Assembly: GCA_937872965.1 (NCBI GenBank)
Contig: CALMUU010000064.1
Span: 1 to 63,184, forward strand
Length of the DNA: 63,184 nucleotides
Reading direction: 5' to 3'
DNA from: an uncultured Actinomycetes bacterium
Lineage (GTDB): Bacteria; Actinomycetota; Acidimicrobiia; IMCC26256; JAGPDB01
Shown: in pieces, positions 1 through 8,826 of the stretch
Position numbering within the stretch: the stretch's first letter is position 1
Layout: each line of letters starts with the position of its first letter
The notes under the pieces: model-generated
The model's input: only the letters and a program-made list of their open reading frames with translations
Databases searched by the model: none
What the model was told of the DNA's origin: nothing
Made by a program: the position numbers and the translations under genes

Positions 1-1011
1 TTCACTTCTTTTGGAGTAATTCAAATTATTGGCGGACCAAGCAATCCAACAATCGAAGTGGAAATTGCTCGGCGGGCGATTCAGCTCGGTGATGTGGGAG
101 GTGCTGCTGTTCTGGCAATACTGCAAGCACTTATTCTCTTGATTGTGATTATTTTTTCTTCGCGTTGGGCGCGTCGCACTACCCATCAACTCAATGCAAA
201 TAATGTGACTCGGATGCGCCCTCGAAACAACAGACAGCGCGTAGGCGTATATCTCGGAGCTATAACTCTCGCTCTTGTTGTGATCACTCCCCTCGCAGTA
301 CTCATTCGCTCTTCTTTTCGAGTTGGAAACAATTGGTCGCTCTATGCCTGGACTCACCTTCGAGCAGCAGCGCTTCGTCCTGGGATCGGCACAGGAGTTG
401 ATCCTCTGAGCTCAATAGCAACATCTTTTCGCTATGCAATATTGGCAACGTTGATTGCCGTAAGTATCGGCACACTTGGGGCACTAGCCATTTCGTCCGC
501 CCAGCATCGAGGCAAGTTCCTCGACTCTGGGATCATGCTGCCCCTGGGAACATCTGCTGTCACCATCGGCTTTGGCATGCTCATCACTTTCAGTCGATCC
601 CCATTTAACTGGAGAGGTAGTGAATGGCTCATTCCTGTAGGGCATGCATTGGTTGCGATTCCCTTCGTTGTTCGCTCTGTGTTGCCGGTGTTGCGTGCTC
701 GCCCTGCAACTTGGTTAGACGCTGCTGCAACATTGGGTGCTTCACGATTGCGGGCCTTTAAAGAGATTGATCTTGCGCGCCTAACACGACCTCTACAAAC
801 AGCAGCTGCATTCGCTGCAGCTATTTCCTTGGGCGAGTTTGGCGCGACAACATTTCTTACTCGCTCTGGAAATGAGTCAATGCCGATTGCAATAGGGCGA
901 CTACTCGCGCGCACCGGAGACATTCCCCGTGCCCAGGCATTCATGCTGGCATCCATATTGGCAATCGTTACAGCAATCATCGTTGTAGGAATTGAGATGC
1001 GTGATGCTTAA
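1..1011 (+). CDS. ABC importer permease, C-terminal half (5' end outside window)
   Basis: Inner-membrane permease of a binding-protein-dependent importer of the iron(III)/thiamine type. The reading frame is open back to base 1, so the gene begins outside the window; a GTG at 58 is internal. The opening residues (FTSFGVIQIIGG) match the conserved end of the first permease half in ThiP/FbpB-type two-module permeases. The remaining part has about six hydrophobic segments and a good EAA loop (LDAAATLGASRLRAFKEIDL) where the ATPase docks. It overlaps the ATPase gene by 8 bases. Substrate cannot be read from sequence; thiamine or ferric iron are the likeliest classes. Family call is firm, substrate is inference. 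Confidence 0.85.
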   Translation, partial: FTSFGVIQIIGGPSNPTIEVEIARRAIQLGDVGGAAVLAILQALILLIVIIFSSRWARRTTHQLNANNVTRMRPRNNRQRVGVYLGAITLALVVITPLAVLIRSSFRVGNNWSLYAWTHLRAAALRPGIGTGVDPLSSIATSFRYAILATLIAVSIGTLGALAISSAQHRGKFLDSGIMLPLGTSAVTIGFGMLITFSRSPFNWRGSEWLIPVGHALVAIPFVVRSVLPVLRARPATWLDAAATLGASRLRAFKEIDLARLTRPLQTAAAFAAAISLGEFGATTFLTRSGNESMPIAIGRLLARTGDIPRAQAFMLASILAIVTAIIVVGIEMRDA

Positions 1012-1651
1012 GGTAGAAAAGATCAACGTCGCTTTCGACGAACGAATCGTTCTGGATGACATCAGCCTGTCTGTTGCGCAACATGAAGTTGTTGCGCTTC
1101 TAGGCCCATCGGGTGTGGGTAAAACAACTCTGCTGAAAGTTATTGCGCGTCTGCTCATTCCTGACTCAGGAAGCATTTCTATTGATGGACTTGATGTGAC
1201 CCATAAAGCTGCGCATCTCCGTAATATAGGAATGGTTTTTCAAGACAATCAACTCTTCCCCCACATGAATGTTGCACGCAATATCGAATTTGGATTACGA
1301 ATGCAGGGTCTCGAGAAGAAAATTCGTAAAGACAAGATCCATGAAATGCTCGATCTTGTAGGGTTGAGCGGCTTCGAGGATCGTAGTATTGCCGATCTCA
1401 GTGGAGGTGAAGCCAAACGCGTGGCACTTGCTCGATCACTCGCTCCTTCGCCTTCCGTTTTATTGCTCGATGAACCACTCACCGGTTTAGATCGCGAACT
1501 CCATGACCAACTTGCTGGGGAATTAACGACCCTGTTGAAGAAAACAAACACGACAGCAATTCTTGTAACCCATGACGCCCAAGAAGCAGAAACTATCGCC
1601 GATCGGATCCTCGAGTTGTCATCCTCATCCGGCTCCCGTCATTCTGAGTGA
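1004..1651 (+). CDS. ABC importer ATP-binding protein (ThiQ-like)
   Basis: ATPase subunit that powers the permease encoded just upstream. Walker A is GPSGVGKT (residues 34-41), followed by a Q-loop (GMVFQDNQLFPH), the signature LSGGEAKRVALARSL, Walker B VLLLDEP and the switch histidine in LVTHDAQEA. At about 215 residues it lacks the C-terminal regulatory domain of MalK/PotA types, which fits ThiQ-like subunits. I chose ATG 1004 because it gives the normal N-terminus and an 8-base overlap with the permease; TTG 992 is an alternative. The last codons (SRHSE, stop) lie inside a copy of repeat family B, so the repeat supplies the stop codon. Confidence 0.88.
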   Translation: MLKVEKINVAFDERIVLDDISLSVAQHEVVALLGPSGVGKTTLLKVIARLLIPDSGSISIDGLDVTHKAAHLRNIGMVFQDNQLFPHMNVARNIEFGLRMQGLEKKIRKDKIHEMLDLVGLSGFEDRSIADLSGGEAKRVALARSLAPSPSVLLLDEPLTGLDRELHDQLAGELTTLLKKTNTTAILVTHDAQEAETIADRILELSSSSGSRHSE

Positions 1652-1665
1652 AACGAAGAATCTCT
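1637..1665. repeat. Family B repeat overlapping the ABC ATPase stop
   Basis: Copy of the short repeat with core GTCATTCTGAGTGAAACGAA. It overlaps the last five codons of the ATPase gene and provides its TGA stop. Other copies are spread through the window. Confidence 0.7.
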
Positions 1666-1689
1666 AGATGTCCGCGCCTTGGGCCACAC

Positions 1690-1812
1690 CGCTCGATACA
1701 ACTGAACGAACTGCTGCTACATCGTTAGTTTGGGGAGGGTCTGACCTTGGAAAACGTAGAAGAAATCTCTTGTGAGATTCTCTGTTTTCTCCGTTTTTCC
1801 AAGGTCAGACCG
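1690..1812. repeat. Family C element with long hairpin
   Basis: Contains the box ACAACTGAACGAACTGCTG, then GGGGAGGGTC and a large stem. GGTCTGACCTTGGAAAA (from 1738) pairs with TTTTCCAAGGTCAGACC (to 1811), with a second small hairpin (AATCTC/GAGATT) in its loop. It lies between the plus-strand ABC genes and icd, so it could act as a bidirectional terminator. It is nearly identical to the copy at 16998-17116. Confidence 0.75.
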
Positions 1813-1814
1813 AA

Positions 1815-1880
1815 TCACAGGGAGCGACCGGAGGAGCGACCGCGAGAACCGTCGGGCTATGCCCGCGGTTCGACAATAAA
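1815..1880. repeat. Family A element next to icd stop
   Basis: About 66 bases: TCACAGGGAGCGA, then GGAGGAGCGACCGCGAG and a small hairpin around GGGCTATGCCC, ending CGACAATAAA just before the icd stop codon. Recurs at 27012, 35174, 35239, 42643, 42708 and 57779, and in reverse at 43298, 51376, 52843 and 52906. Confidence 0.8.
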
Positions 1881-1881
1881 C

Positions 1882-3090
1882 TCAAGTCATGCGGTCGATC
1901 ATGGCTTGTGCGAACTCCATTGTGCCCACTTCGCTTGCTCCATCCATTGCGCGCGCAAAGTCATAGGTAACAATTCTGTCTGCAATTGCTTGCTCAAGGG
2001 AACTCGTAATCATTGCAGCAACATCAAACCAGCCAAGATGTTCAAACATCAATACACCTGACAAAATGACCGAGCCAGGATTGACTTTATTTTGCCCTGC
2101 ATATTTTGGAGCAGTTCCGTGAGTGGCTTCGAAAATCCCGTGACCTGTGACGTAATTAATGTTTCCACCAGGGGCAATTCCAATCCCACCGACTTGGGCA
2201 GCCAAAGCATCTGATAGATAATCGCCATTCAAATTGCAAGTGGCAAGAACATCGTATTCTTCAGGACGCAACAACGTTTGCTGGAAAGCATTATCTGCAA
2301 TGACGTCTTGAACAAGAATTTTGTTTCCCGGTTCACCACCGCAATCATCCCAGCTGACAAGTACATCTGGGAATTCCTCGCGCGCAACGTCGTAACCCCA
2401 GTTGCGAAAAGCGCCTTCCGTAAATTTTTGGATGTTTCCCTTATGTACCAAAGTCACGCTTCGACGATTGCGTTCGACTGCATATTTCATCGCAGCGCGA
2501 ATAAGTCGTTTCGAACCGGTGATGCTGACAGGTTTGATTCCTATTCCAGAATCGGCACGGATTTTCCAACCATAAGTGTCCAACAAAAACTCGAGCAATT
2601 TCTTCGACTCTGGAGTATTGACTTCTACTTCGAAACCAGCATAGACATCTTCCGTATTTTCTCGAAAGATCACCATGTCAACAGCAGAGGGATTCTTCAC
2701 AGGTGAAGGAACTCCTTGGAAGTATTTCACAGGACGCAAACATACGTAGAGATCAAGTATCTGACGGAGTGCCACATTGAGACTCCGAATACCGCCACCA
2801 ACAGGAGTGGTCAATGGTCCTTTGATTCCCACAAGATACTTTTCAAAAGCATCAACCGTGTCCTGGGGAAGCCATTCCCCTGTTTCATTAAAAGCAGCTT
2901 CACCTGCAAGTACTTTCAACCAAGCAACGCTGTGAGTTCCACCAAAACATTTTTCAATCGCAGCATCAAAGACCGCTTGAGCTGCTGGCCAGATATCTAT
3001 TCCAATTCCATCGCCTTCGATATAAGGAATGATGGGGTCGACAGGAACATTCAGAGTGAGGTCATCGTTAAGCGTGAGAGCCGTAGCCAT
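1882..3090 (-). CDS. icd: NADP-dependent isocitrate dehydrogenase
   Basis: Oxidatively decarboxylates isocitrate to 2-oxoglutarate in the TCA cycle, making NADPH. The 402-residue length fits the homodimeric type I family (E. coli Icd is 416). The substrate loop [13 protein letters not shown] holds the phosphorylatable/substrate-binding serine. The coenzyme region [17 protein letters not shown] carries the Lys-Tyr pair that selects NADP. DGDAD-type metal ligands lie in the central domain. Starts at ATG 3090. It has no operon partner on its 5' side except the zinc-ribbon gene 32 bases upstream. Downstream a family A element begins directly after the stop. Confidence 0.96.
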   Translation of the reverse strand: MATALTLNDDLTLNVPVDPIIPYIEGDGIGIDIWPAAQAVFDAAIEKCFGGTHSVAWLKVLAGEAAFNETGEWLPQDTVDAFEKYLVGIKGPLTTPVGGGIRSLNVALRQILDLYVCLRPVKYFQGVPSPVKNPSAVDMVIFRENTEDVYAGFEVEVNTPESKKLLEFLLDTYGWKIRADSGIGIKPVSITGSKRLIRAAMKYAVERNRRSVTLVHKGNIQKFTEGAFRNWGYDVAREEFPDVLVSWDDCGGEPGNKILVQDVIADNAFQQTLLRPEEYDVLATCNLNGDYLSDALAAQVGGIGIAPGGNINYVTGHGIFEATHGTAPKYAGQNKVNPGSVILSGVLMFEHLGWFDVAAMITSSLEQAIADRIVTYDFARAMDGASEVGTMEFAQAMIDRMT

Positions 3091-3122
3091 TTATCTATCC
3101 TTAATGGGTGCGGATGAAAAAA

Positions 3123-3380
3123 TTATCGTGCGATTAGTAATGCAACAATAGTAGTCAGATAAACAACTGCTACCGCGCCACCAAAAATTGCGATGTCTCG
3201 ACCGCGAGGTGTTTTTGCTAATGGCTGGTGATAATCGCAACGGGGACACTGCACGTAATGAGAGGAACTCTCTTCTTGGGTGTACGTAATTTCGTGAAGG
3301 CAGAGAGAACATTGAATGGCTGGCGTTTGAATCGGATCAAAGTCAGAAAAGTTGTTGAACGCTTCAGTCACGGATGACAT
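3123..3380 (-). CDS. Small zinc-ribbon membrane protein
   Basis: An 85-residue protein of unknown function. The N-terminal half has two Cys-x2-Cys knuckles (CSLC near residue 24 and CPRC near 45), a typical zinc-ribbon layout. The C-terminal 25 residues (AIFGGAVAVVYLTTIVALLIA) form one membrane segment. So the ribbon is probably tethered at the membrane, most likely facing the cytoplasm. It lies just upstream of icd on the same strand with a 32-base gap and could be cotranscribed with it. I do not recognise a named family; the arrangement is seen in many small actinobacterial proteins. Confidence 0.7.
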   Translation of the reverse strand: MSSVTEAFNNFSDFDPIQTPAIQCSLCLHEITYTQEESSSHYVQCPRCDYHQPLAKTPRGRDIAIFGGAVAVVYLTTIVALLIAR

Positions 3381-3516
3381 CCTTGCATACTTCGCGCCCC
3401 GAGTATCGAATCTTGAACCTTACTAGACACAGCGAGTGAAATTGAGTACATATGTACGCTCCTTGATTAGGGCGTATATTTTGACAGTGGCGATGTCGCC
3501 CCCTATATGGACTATC

Positions 3517-4353
3517 TCAATCTTCCTGTACCCCTTGCAGCACTGCTTGTTCTGCTGGCGCATATTTCTCATCGGTTCGATGAAGGTTATATGCCGGAGT
3601 ATGTGCTGGAGGAAGTTCAGGTTGGGCGAGAATGCGAGGGTGATCTCCCACGCAGAGCTGCCCCCTATGCACTGTAAAAGGATGGAGCAAATATACATCC
3701 CCTGCTTTTCCTGTCGCATGAACTGTTTCATAACGAGCCAAATCGAGACGTTCAACCATACGGACGCCACTAACAACTTCATGTTCATAGTCAGCTAGCT
3801 CACGCGCGATGTCTAAATGCGAACCTCTCTTGATGATAGGAGGCGCATCGGCCTGAGTTTCCATGTCGGAGAACAAAAAAAGAATCAATAATGCACGGCC
3901 ATCAGAAGATAGATTCACTCCGTATGGGTATTTCTGGAGTTCAATGTCGTGACGATCTTTTTCGGGAACAAGCCAGCTTCCATCAATGTGATACCCGTCT
4001 GCCCGCGCTTCTTGGGAGTTCATGTCAGGTCGTTCAGGGAAACGAATGGGGAAGGTTCCGATACCAGTTCGCGGTTTCCAATTTCCGACTCCCACAAGTT
4101 GATCAAAAGTTGCCGTAAGTCGTTCTGTATTCGCAGCTGCGCGCATACATGGAGCATCAGAACCATAGATACGAATAAAGGGTTCCGTCCACGTCTCGGG
4201 ATCGTCGCGAACGATTGACGGATTGCTCTCAGTAATCAATTGCCAGATTTCATTTTGGCACTCAGAAACTATGCCGGCCGGAATCGCTTCACGAACGCAA
4301 ACAAATCCATCACTGATAAAAGCTTCGATTTCTGTATCATTTAAAACGGCCAC
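3517..4353 (-). CDS. PhyH-like Fe(II)/2-oxoglutarate dioxygenase
   Basis: Probable non-heme iron dioxygenase of the phytanoyl-CoA dioxygenase superfamily, which hydroxylates small molecules using O2 and 2-oxoglutarate. The 278 residues begin with the usual 'FISDGFVCVREAIP' opening. GYHIDGSW provides the H-x-D iron ligands. LLHPFTVHRGQ provides the distal His and the Arg that holds 2-oxoglutarate. Substrate is unknown; relatives act on fatty acyl-CoAs, ectoine, halogenated compounds and phosphonates. It stands alone between folD and the zinc-ribbon gene, so context does not narrow the substrate. A sizeable antisense ORF overlaps its 3' end but is a shadow. Confidence 0.8.
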   Translation of the reverse strand: MAVLNDTEIEAFISDGFVCVREAIPAGIVSECQNEIWQLITESNPSIVRDDPETWTEPFIRIYGSDAPCMRAAANTERLTATFDQLVGVGNWKPRTGIGTFPIRFPERPDMNSQEARADGYHIDGSWLVPEKDRHDIELQKYPYGVNLSSDGRALLILFLFSDMETQADAPPIIKRGSHLDIARELADYEHEVVSGVRMVERLDLARYETVHATGKAGDVYLLHPFTVHRGQLCVGDHPRILAQPELPPAHTPAYNLHRTDEKYAPAEQAVLQGVQED

Positions 4354-4468
4354 TGAAAAAGCCTACCCGAGGCACATCACATAGTCGCTGGTATAAATCA
4401 TGTGGAATGGATAGCAAAGCAATCTAACGTGAACATACAATTGCCCCGGTCAAGGAAGCCACTAATCT

Positions 4469-5317
4469 TTAACGGTTGGCTTTTTCTGCTGCAGTCACGG
4501 TGTTGCGCAAAAGCATTGCGATTGTCGTGGGACCCACTCCCCCAATACGCGGAGTAATGAAAGACGCCTTGTCTGCACACCCTTCGGAGATGTCAGGAAT
4601 GAGCCGGCGACCTTCACCAAATGTCATTCCCGCCGATACAAGCACGACTCCATCTTTGACCATATCGGGTGTAATGACATCGGGAACACCCACTGCTGCG
4701 ATCACTACATCTGCATCGCGGGTGTACTGAGCAATATCTGGCGTGCCCGTATGAACAACGGTCACCGTTGCATTCGCACCAGCTTCTTTGAGAGTTAAAA
4801 GATTGGCTAGCGGACGACCAATCGTGAGTCCGCGGCCAACAATCACAACATGCTTACCAGTAAGGTCAATTCCGTTGTCTTTCAACAAAGCTTGAATACC
4901 CAAAGGAGTACACGGGCGAGGAGCATCAACTCCCATCACTAATTTTCCTAAATTCACGGGGTGTAATCCATCAGCATCTTTAACAGGATCAATCGCGAGC
5001 AGCGCTTGTTCTTCATTGCATTGCTGGGGAAGAGGCAACTGCACAATGAATGCATCGACATCCTCGTCGTTATTCATGGCTTCAATCGCTGCAATGACTT
5101 CTTGCTGCGTAGATGATTCTGCTAACTCCACATGATGAGAAACAATTCCCACATCAGCACAGGCCTGATGCTTATGACGAATATAACTTTGAGAGTTAGG
5201 GTCGGCACCCACAAGAATTGTTCCTAATCCCGGAGCCCGATTTAGCCGCATAATTCGATCGCGAAGACGTGCTTTTTCTGCTTCGAGAAATTCGGTGCCG
5301 CTGAGGATTTTTGCCAT
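4469..5317 (-). CDS. folD: Methylene-THF dehydrogenase / methenyl-THF cyclohydrolase
   Basis: Bifunctional enzyme interconverting 5,10-methylene-THF and 10-formyl-THF. It supplies the formyl groups used by PurN and PurH, which are encoded next on the same strand. 282 residues, normal for FolD. The catalytic Tyr/Lys pair is in YIRHKHQACADVGI. QLPLPQQ and PVKDADGLHP are the folate-site signatures. GRGLTIGRPLANLL is the NADP Rossmann loop. ATG 5317 gives the canonical N-terminus (MAKILSGTEF). A repeat-filled gap of 269 bases separates it from purH, so it may have its own transcript. Confidence 0.96.
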   Translation of the reverse strand: MAKILSGTEFLEAEKARLRDRIMRLNRAPGLGTILVGADPNSQSYIRHKHQACADVGIVSHHVELAESSTQQEVIAAIEAMNNDEDVDAFIVQLPLPQQCNEEQALLAIDPVKDADGLHPVNLGKLVMGVDAPRPCTPLGIQALLKDNGIDLTGKHVVIVGRGLTIGRPLANLLTLKEAGANATVTVVHTGTPDIAQYTRDADVVIAAVGVPDVITPDMVKDGVVLVSAGMTFGEGRRLIPDISEGCADKASFITPRIGGVGPTTIAMLLRNTVTAAEKANR

Positions 5318-5340
5318 ATCTCTATGCTAATTCGTAACGG

Positions 5341-5399
5341 CATGTCATTCCGAGGCGTTGGCCGAGGAATCTCGATCCTTCTTTGCACTCAGGATGACA
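5341..5399. repeat. Family B repeat pair
   Basis: Two half-copies head to head: GTCATTCCGAGG...GAGGAATCTC and GATCCTTC...CTCAGGATGAC. They form an imperfect inverted repeat in the folD-purH gap. Confidence 0.65.
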
Positions 5400-5404
5400 A
5401 ATGG

Positions 5405-5577
5405 AAAACCTCGAAACAACTGAACGTTCTGCTGCAACACAGTTGATTTAGGGGAGGGCCGTACCTGCGGACCACGAGTCGCGATACAACTGAACGAACT
5501 GCTGTAGATGCGTTGCTTATGGGGAGGGTCGCACCTGCTGCTCAGTCGCTACGCTCCTGGCACCAGGAACAACCCTA
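5405..5577. repeat. Two tandem family C elements downstream of purH
   Basis: Two copies of the ACAACTGAACG...CTGCTG box, each followed by GGGGAGGG and a hairpin. The second contains the short palindrome CCTGGCACCAGG (5556-5567) and ends AACCCTAAAT, nine bases before the purH stop. Probably the purH 3' end region. Confidence 0.65.
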
Positions 5578-5586
5578 AATTCAGGT

Positions 5587-7110
5587 CTAATGTCGGAAGT
5601 GGCGGGTCCCGGTAAAGATCATGGCAATGCCGTGTTCGTTAGCCGCTTCGATGACTTCGTCGTCGCGCATAGATCCTCCGGGCTGAATCACGACAGTCAC
5701 ACCGGTAGCGACTGCTGCATCAATTCCGTCGCGAAAAGGAAAGAAAGCATCGGATGCACATGCACCGCCCTGGGCTCGATCCCCCGCCTTGTTCGCTGCA
5801 ATTTCAGCTGCATGAACACGACTTTGCTGACCTGCGCCAATCCCCACTGCTTGACAATTATTTGTCAATACAATTGCATTGCTGGATGTTCCTGCGCACA
5901 CAGTCCAAGCAAACTTTGCTTCAGCCATTTCCGCATCAGTAGGTTCGCGTGTGGTGACTACTTTCCATGCGGATTCATTATCAGTAAAGTCATCGGCGTC
6001 TTGTGCAAGAAATGCTCCATCGATGTGTTTAATATCCCATCCCAATTTATTGGGCTTGTCAGCGGTAATAACACGGAGGTTTTTCTTCTGAGAAAAAAGT
6101 TCCATTGCAGCATCAGAGATACTGGAAGCAATAACGACTTCAGTAAACGCATCGGTAACAGCGTTCGCTGTTGCTTCATCAATCTCACCATTAATCGCCA
6201 CTACTCCACCAAAGGCAGAGACATCATCACATGCAAATGCTCGACCGTAAGCATCAAATATATTGCCAGCACTCGCTACCCCACAAGGATTCGCGTGCTT
6301 GACGATCACACAGGAAGGACCATCAAATTGGTTCACCAATGACCACGAAGATTGCAGATCAAGATAGTTAATGTAACTGAGCTCTTTACCCTGATGAACC
6401 ACCATGGACTGCGGCCATGATGTCTCGTGATTGACATAATCATAAAGCGCAGCTTGCTGATGAGGATTTTCTCCATAGCGAAGATCGGTACGCTTCTTCA
6501 GTGAGATAATGATCTCTTCTGGCAATTCGCCAGACTTGCCGGAATCTTGGTTATTCATCCATTCAACAATGGCCGCATCAAACGAAGCAGTGAGCACGTA
6601 TGCTTCACGCGCTAAACGCCAACGAAGTGCGTCGCTTAATTCGTTATTGTTGTTCTTGAGATCATCGAGGACGTCAGCATACTGGCGAGGATTCGTTACC
6701 ACACCGACAAAGGCATTATTTTTTGCCGCTGCACGAATCATTGCTGGGCCACCAATATCGATGGTTTCTATTCCTGGTTTTTCAACAAAGGGATACAGGT
6801 TCACAACAACGAGCCCGAAAGCTTCAATGCCAAACTTTTCCATGTCTTTGTGATGGTTTTCTTTATCGAGATCGGCCAGAATTCCGCCGTGAATTTTTGG
6901 ATGCAAAGTCACAACGCGATGATCCAACATTTCTGGCATGCCCGTGACGTCTTCGACGGTGGTTACAGGAATGCCCGCTTCGGCGATTACAACTGCCGTT
7001 CCTCCAGAGGAAACGATATCGATACCCAAGCTATGCAGACTTTGCGCAAAATCGACAACTCCTGTTTTATCAAAACAGGATATAAGTGCTCGCTTTACAG
7101 GGAAGGTCAT
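5587..7110 (-). CDS. purH: Bifunctional AICAR formyltransferase / IMP cyclohydrolase
   Basis: Performs the last two steps of de novo IMP synthesis, using 10-formyl-THF made by FolD. 507 residues, normal size. The N-terminal MGS-like cyclohydrolase domain (about 1-150) starts [17 protein letters not shown]. The C-terminal transformylase domain has the catalytic Lys-His in [10 protein letters not shown] and the conserved end [20 protein letters not shown]. The start is 14 bases after the purN stop, so the two are surely cotranscribed. Downstream come two family C elements. Confidence 0.97.
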   Translation of the reverse strand: MTFPVKRALISCFDKTGVVDFAQSLHSLGIDIVSSGGTAVVIAEAGIPVTTVEDVTGMPEMLDHRVVTLHPKIHGGILADLDKENHHKDMEKFGIEAFGLVVVNLYPFVEKPGIETIDIGGPAMIRAAAKNNAFVGVVTNPRQYADVLDDLKNNNNELSDALRWRLAREAYVLTASFDAAIVEWMNNQDSGKSGELPEEIIISLKKRTDLRYGENPHQQAALYDYVNHETSWPQSMVVHQGKELSYINYLDLQSSWSLVNQFDGPSCVIVKHANPCGVASAGNIFDAYGRAFACDDVSAFGGVVAINGEIDEATANAVTDAFTEVVIASSISDAAMELFSQKKNLRVITADKPNKLGWDIKHIDGAFLAQDADDFTDNESAWKVVTTREPTDAEMAEAKFAWTVCAGTSSNAIVLTNNCQAVGIGAGQQSRVHAAEIAANKAGDRAQGGACASDAFFPFRDGIDAAVATGVTVVIQPGGSMRDDEVIEAANEHGIAMIFTGTRHFRH

Positions 7111-7124
7111 TACGGGGCCTTTCG

Positions 7125-7730
7125 TTATTCTTGATTATTAAAATGTTGGGCGCAAAATTGGCGAATTGTTTGAGGATATATTCGATGCTCAACTTTTTGT
7201 ATTCGCTCGTGCAGTGAATCTTCATCATCATTTTCTAATACTTCGACAGACTCCTGCGCGAGAATAGGCCCTGCGTCCACATCTGCGGTAGCAATATGAA
7301 CAGTAACACCCGTTACCTTGACACCAGATTCCAAAGTAGCAGTCATTGTCCCTCGACCATGTGTACCCGTAAACGCAGGCAACAAACTCGGATGAATATT
7401 AAGTACGCATCCCTCAAATTTTTCAAAAAGAATAGGGGTCAAAATTGTCATGAAACCCGCCATCACCACAAGGTCAATATTGCGAGCTTCAAGTTCACCA
7501 ACAACAGCTTGGGTAAACTCTTCGCGTCTACCCTTGTAGAGTGATCGATCCACAACACAGAATTCAATTCCCGCTTTGTTCGCCCGATCAATTGAAGGAA
7601 TGTCAGGACGATCGCACAGCACAAGGGCAACAGTAATTCCATCATCGATGATGGCTTGAAGATTCGTTCCCGAGCCGGAAACGAGTACTGCGATATTTAC
7701 TGCAGAGCCGGACGCATGAGGTGAATTCAA
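7125..7730 (-). CDS. purN: Phosphoribosylglycinamide formyltransferase
   Basis: Transfers a formyl group from 10-formyl-THF to GAR, the third step of purine synthesis. 201 residues; the phosphate loop is VLVSGSGTNLQAI near the N-terminus. The folate-site signature VVMAGFMTILTP and ILNIHPSLLPAF hold the catalytic Asn-His pair, with the catalytic Asp in TADVDAGPIL. No ATG exists upstream in frame, so TTG 7730 is the likely start; the nearby ATG at 7738 reads into a stop after three codons. First gene of a purN-purH operon. Confidence 0.95.
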   Translation of the reverse strand: MNSPHASGSAVNIAVLVSGSGTNLQAIIDDGITVALVLCDRPDIPSIDRANKAGIEFCVVDRSLYKGRREEFTQAVVGELEARNIDLVVMAGFMTILTPILFEKFEGCVLNIHPSLLPAFTGTHGRGTMTATLESGVKVTGVTVHIATADVDAGPILAQESVEVLENDDEDSLHERIQKVEHRIYPQTIRQFCAQHFNNQE

Positions 7731-7790
7731 GTATTCATGCTCTCACATTTCGCAGTGAAAATGCGAAATAATGCAGAAGTAAATGTGACG

Positions 7791-8291
7791 CTAGCCCAGG
7801 TCTGCGGTGTAGTTGACAACACCGAATGCAAAGGAGGCAATCGATAGCCCAATTACACAAATTCCCAAAACCAGTCCTGCAACTGCCATTCCTTGTCCGC
7901 CCAGTTGACCTTGCATCTTCTTAATTTTCGACATGGATAGTGCACCAAAAACTGTTGCAATGATCCCCAAAACGAAAGATAAAGGCGTGCAACAACAAGA
8001 CAGCGGCACACCCACGATTCCCACGACCATCGAGGTAACTGCAAAAGGATCGTTCTTGGGGCCAGAAACCACATAGCCCTGTTGATTGGAATAATACGTT
8101 CCCATCTGGGGGGCAACTGGTTCCATGGGCGGCGGCGGTGGAGGTGGCGGCGATACTTCCACAGGCGGAGGAGGTGGAGGCGGTTGAGTCGGCTGAGCAT
8201 ACGGGCTCGGCGGCGGAATATGAGGTGCATCGGACGATTCAGCCGAAGGCAGTTCGTTACTTTCGTTCGGAGTTTCGTTGTCGTCTGTCAT
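7791..8291 (-). CDS. DUF4190-like membrane protein with proline-rich N-terminus
   Basis: 166 residues. The first 80 are acidic then strongly proline-rich (runs of PPPPPP), a flexible cytoplasmic or extended segment. Residues about 85-165 hold two membrane helices with the pattern of DUF4190 (a VTSMVVGIVGVPLSCCC helix, a short basic loop MSKIKKMQGQ, then GMAVAGLVLGICVIGL). It follows a shorter paralogue by 3 bases. DUF4190 proteins are common in actinobacteria, often with proline-rich leaders, and have no settled function. Prolines and Cys residues are conspicuous in the first helix. Confidence 0.8.
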   Translation of the reverse strand: MTDDNETPNESNELPSAESSDAPHIPPPSPYAQPTQPPPPPPPVEVSPPPPPPPPMEPVAPQMGTYYSNQQGYVVSGPKNDPFAVTSMVVGIVGVPLSCCCTPLSFVLGIIATVFGALSMSKIKKMQGQLGGQGMAVAGLVLGICVIGLSIASFAFGVVNYTADLG

Positions 8292-8294
8292 ATC

Positions 8295-8675
8295 TCACAA
8301 TCCAGTGTTCAGTAAATCGATCATATCAACAATAAGGAAGATAAAGATGGCAACAAGTTGTATCGAACCAAGTATGATCCCGGCACGAGCTAAACCCTCT
8401 CCTTTGGTAGCTCCGTTGCTTTTTTTTATTCGTCGCTGAGCCTTTACCCCAAAAATGACTGCACATAGCCCGGAAATAAGTCCACACGGAATAAGTCCGA
8501 AGACAAGCGAAGTAATAGCAAACCCATCAGTTTTTTGGGCAGAAACTCCAGTGTTTTGGAGATTGGAATAATACGCTCCGACCTCAGGGTCTATGGGCAT
8601 TGCCCTAGGAGGTGGCGTGGCTCCGTCTTCTTGCTCCTGGGCATCTGAAATGTCAGGCGTATCGTTCATAGGCAT
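8295..8675 (-). CDS. DUF4190-like membrane protein, shorter paralogue
   Basis: 126 residues with the same two-helix layout as its downstream neighbour: AITSLVFGLIPCGLISGLCAVIFG, a basic loop (KAQRRIKKSNG), then LARAGIILGSIQLVAIFIFL. The leader is short and carries a few prolines and the shared phrase YYSNLQ/YYSNQQ just before the first helix. That common phrase and the 3-base gap point to a tandem duplication. Function unknown. The next gene upstream is the sucCD operon, separated by a family C hairpin, so the pair is probably transcribed from its own promoter. Confidence 0.78.
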   Translation of the reverse strand: MPMNDTPDISDAQEQEDGATPPPRAMPIDPEVGAYYSNLQNTGVSAQKTDGFAITSLVFGLIPCGLISGLCAVIFGVKAQRRIKKSNGATKGEGLARAGIILGSIQLVAIFIFLIVDMIDLLNTGL

Positions 8676-8729
8676 CTTTCGACAATATGAAGTACAACTT
8701 TAGACAATCGCCACCAAAATATCGGCGAT

Positions 8730-8826
8730 GACTGAACGAACTGCTGCTACTTTCGGTGCTTCCCGGGAGGGCCGGACCTTGGACTACAGCTCGTCGCACA
8801 AAATCTCGTTTCCAAGGTCCAACCCT
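8730..8826. terminator. Family C hairpin at the sucD stop
   Basis: AGGGCCGGACCTTGGA (8769-8784) pairs with TCCAAGGTCCAACCCT (8811-8826). The hairpin begins on the sucD stop codon itself (TAGGGTT on the minus strand) and is followed by the ACTGAACGAACTGCTG box. Likely terminator of sucCD and a copy of repeat family C. Confidence 0.65.

Noticed and set aside
1747-2061. 104-residue plus-strand frame between the ABC genes and icd
   Set aside because: Made of family C and family A repeats plus antisense icd.
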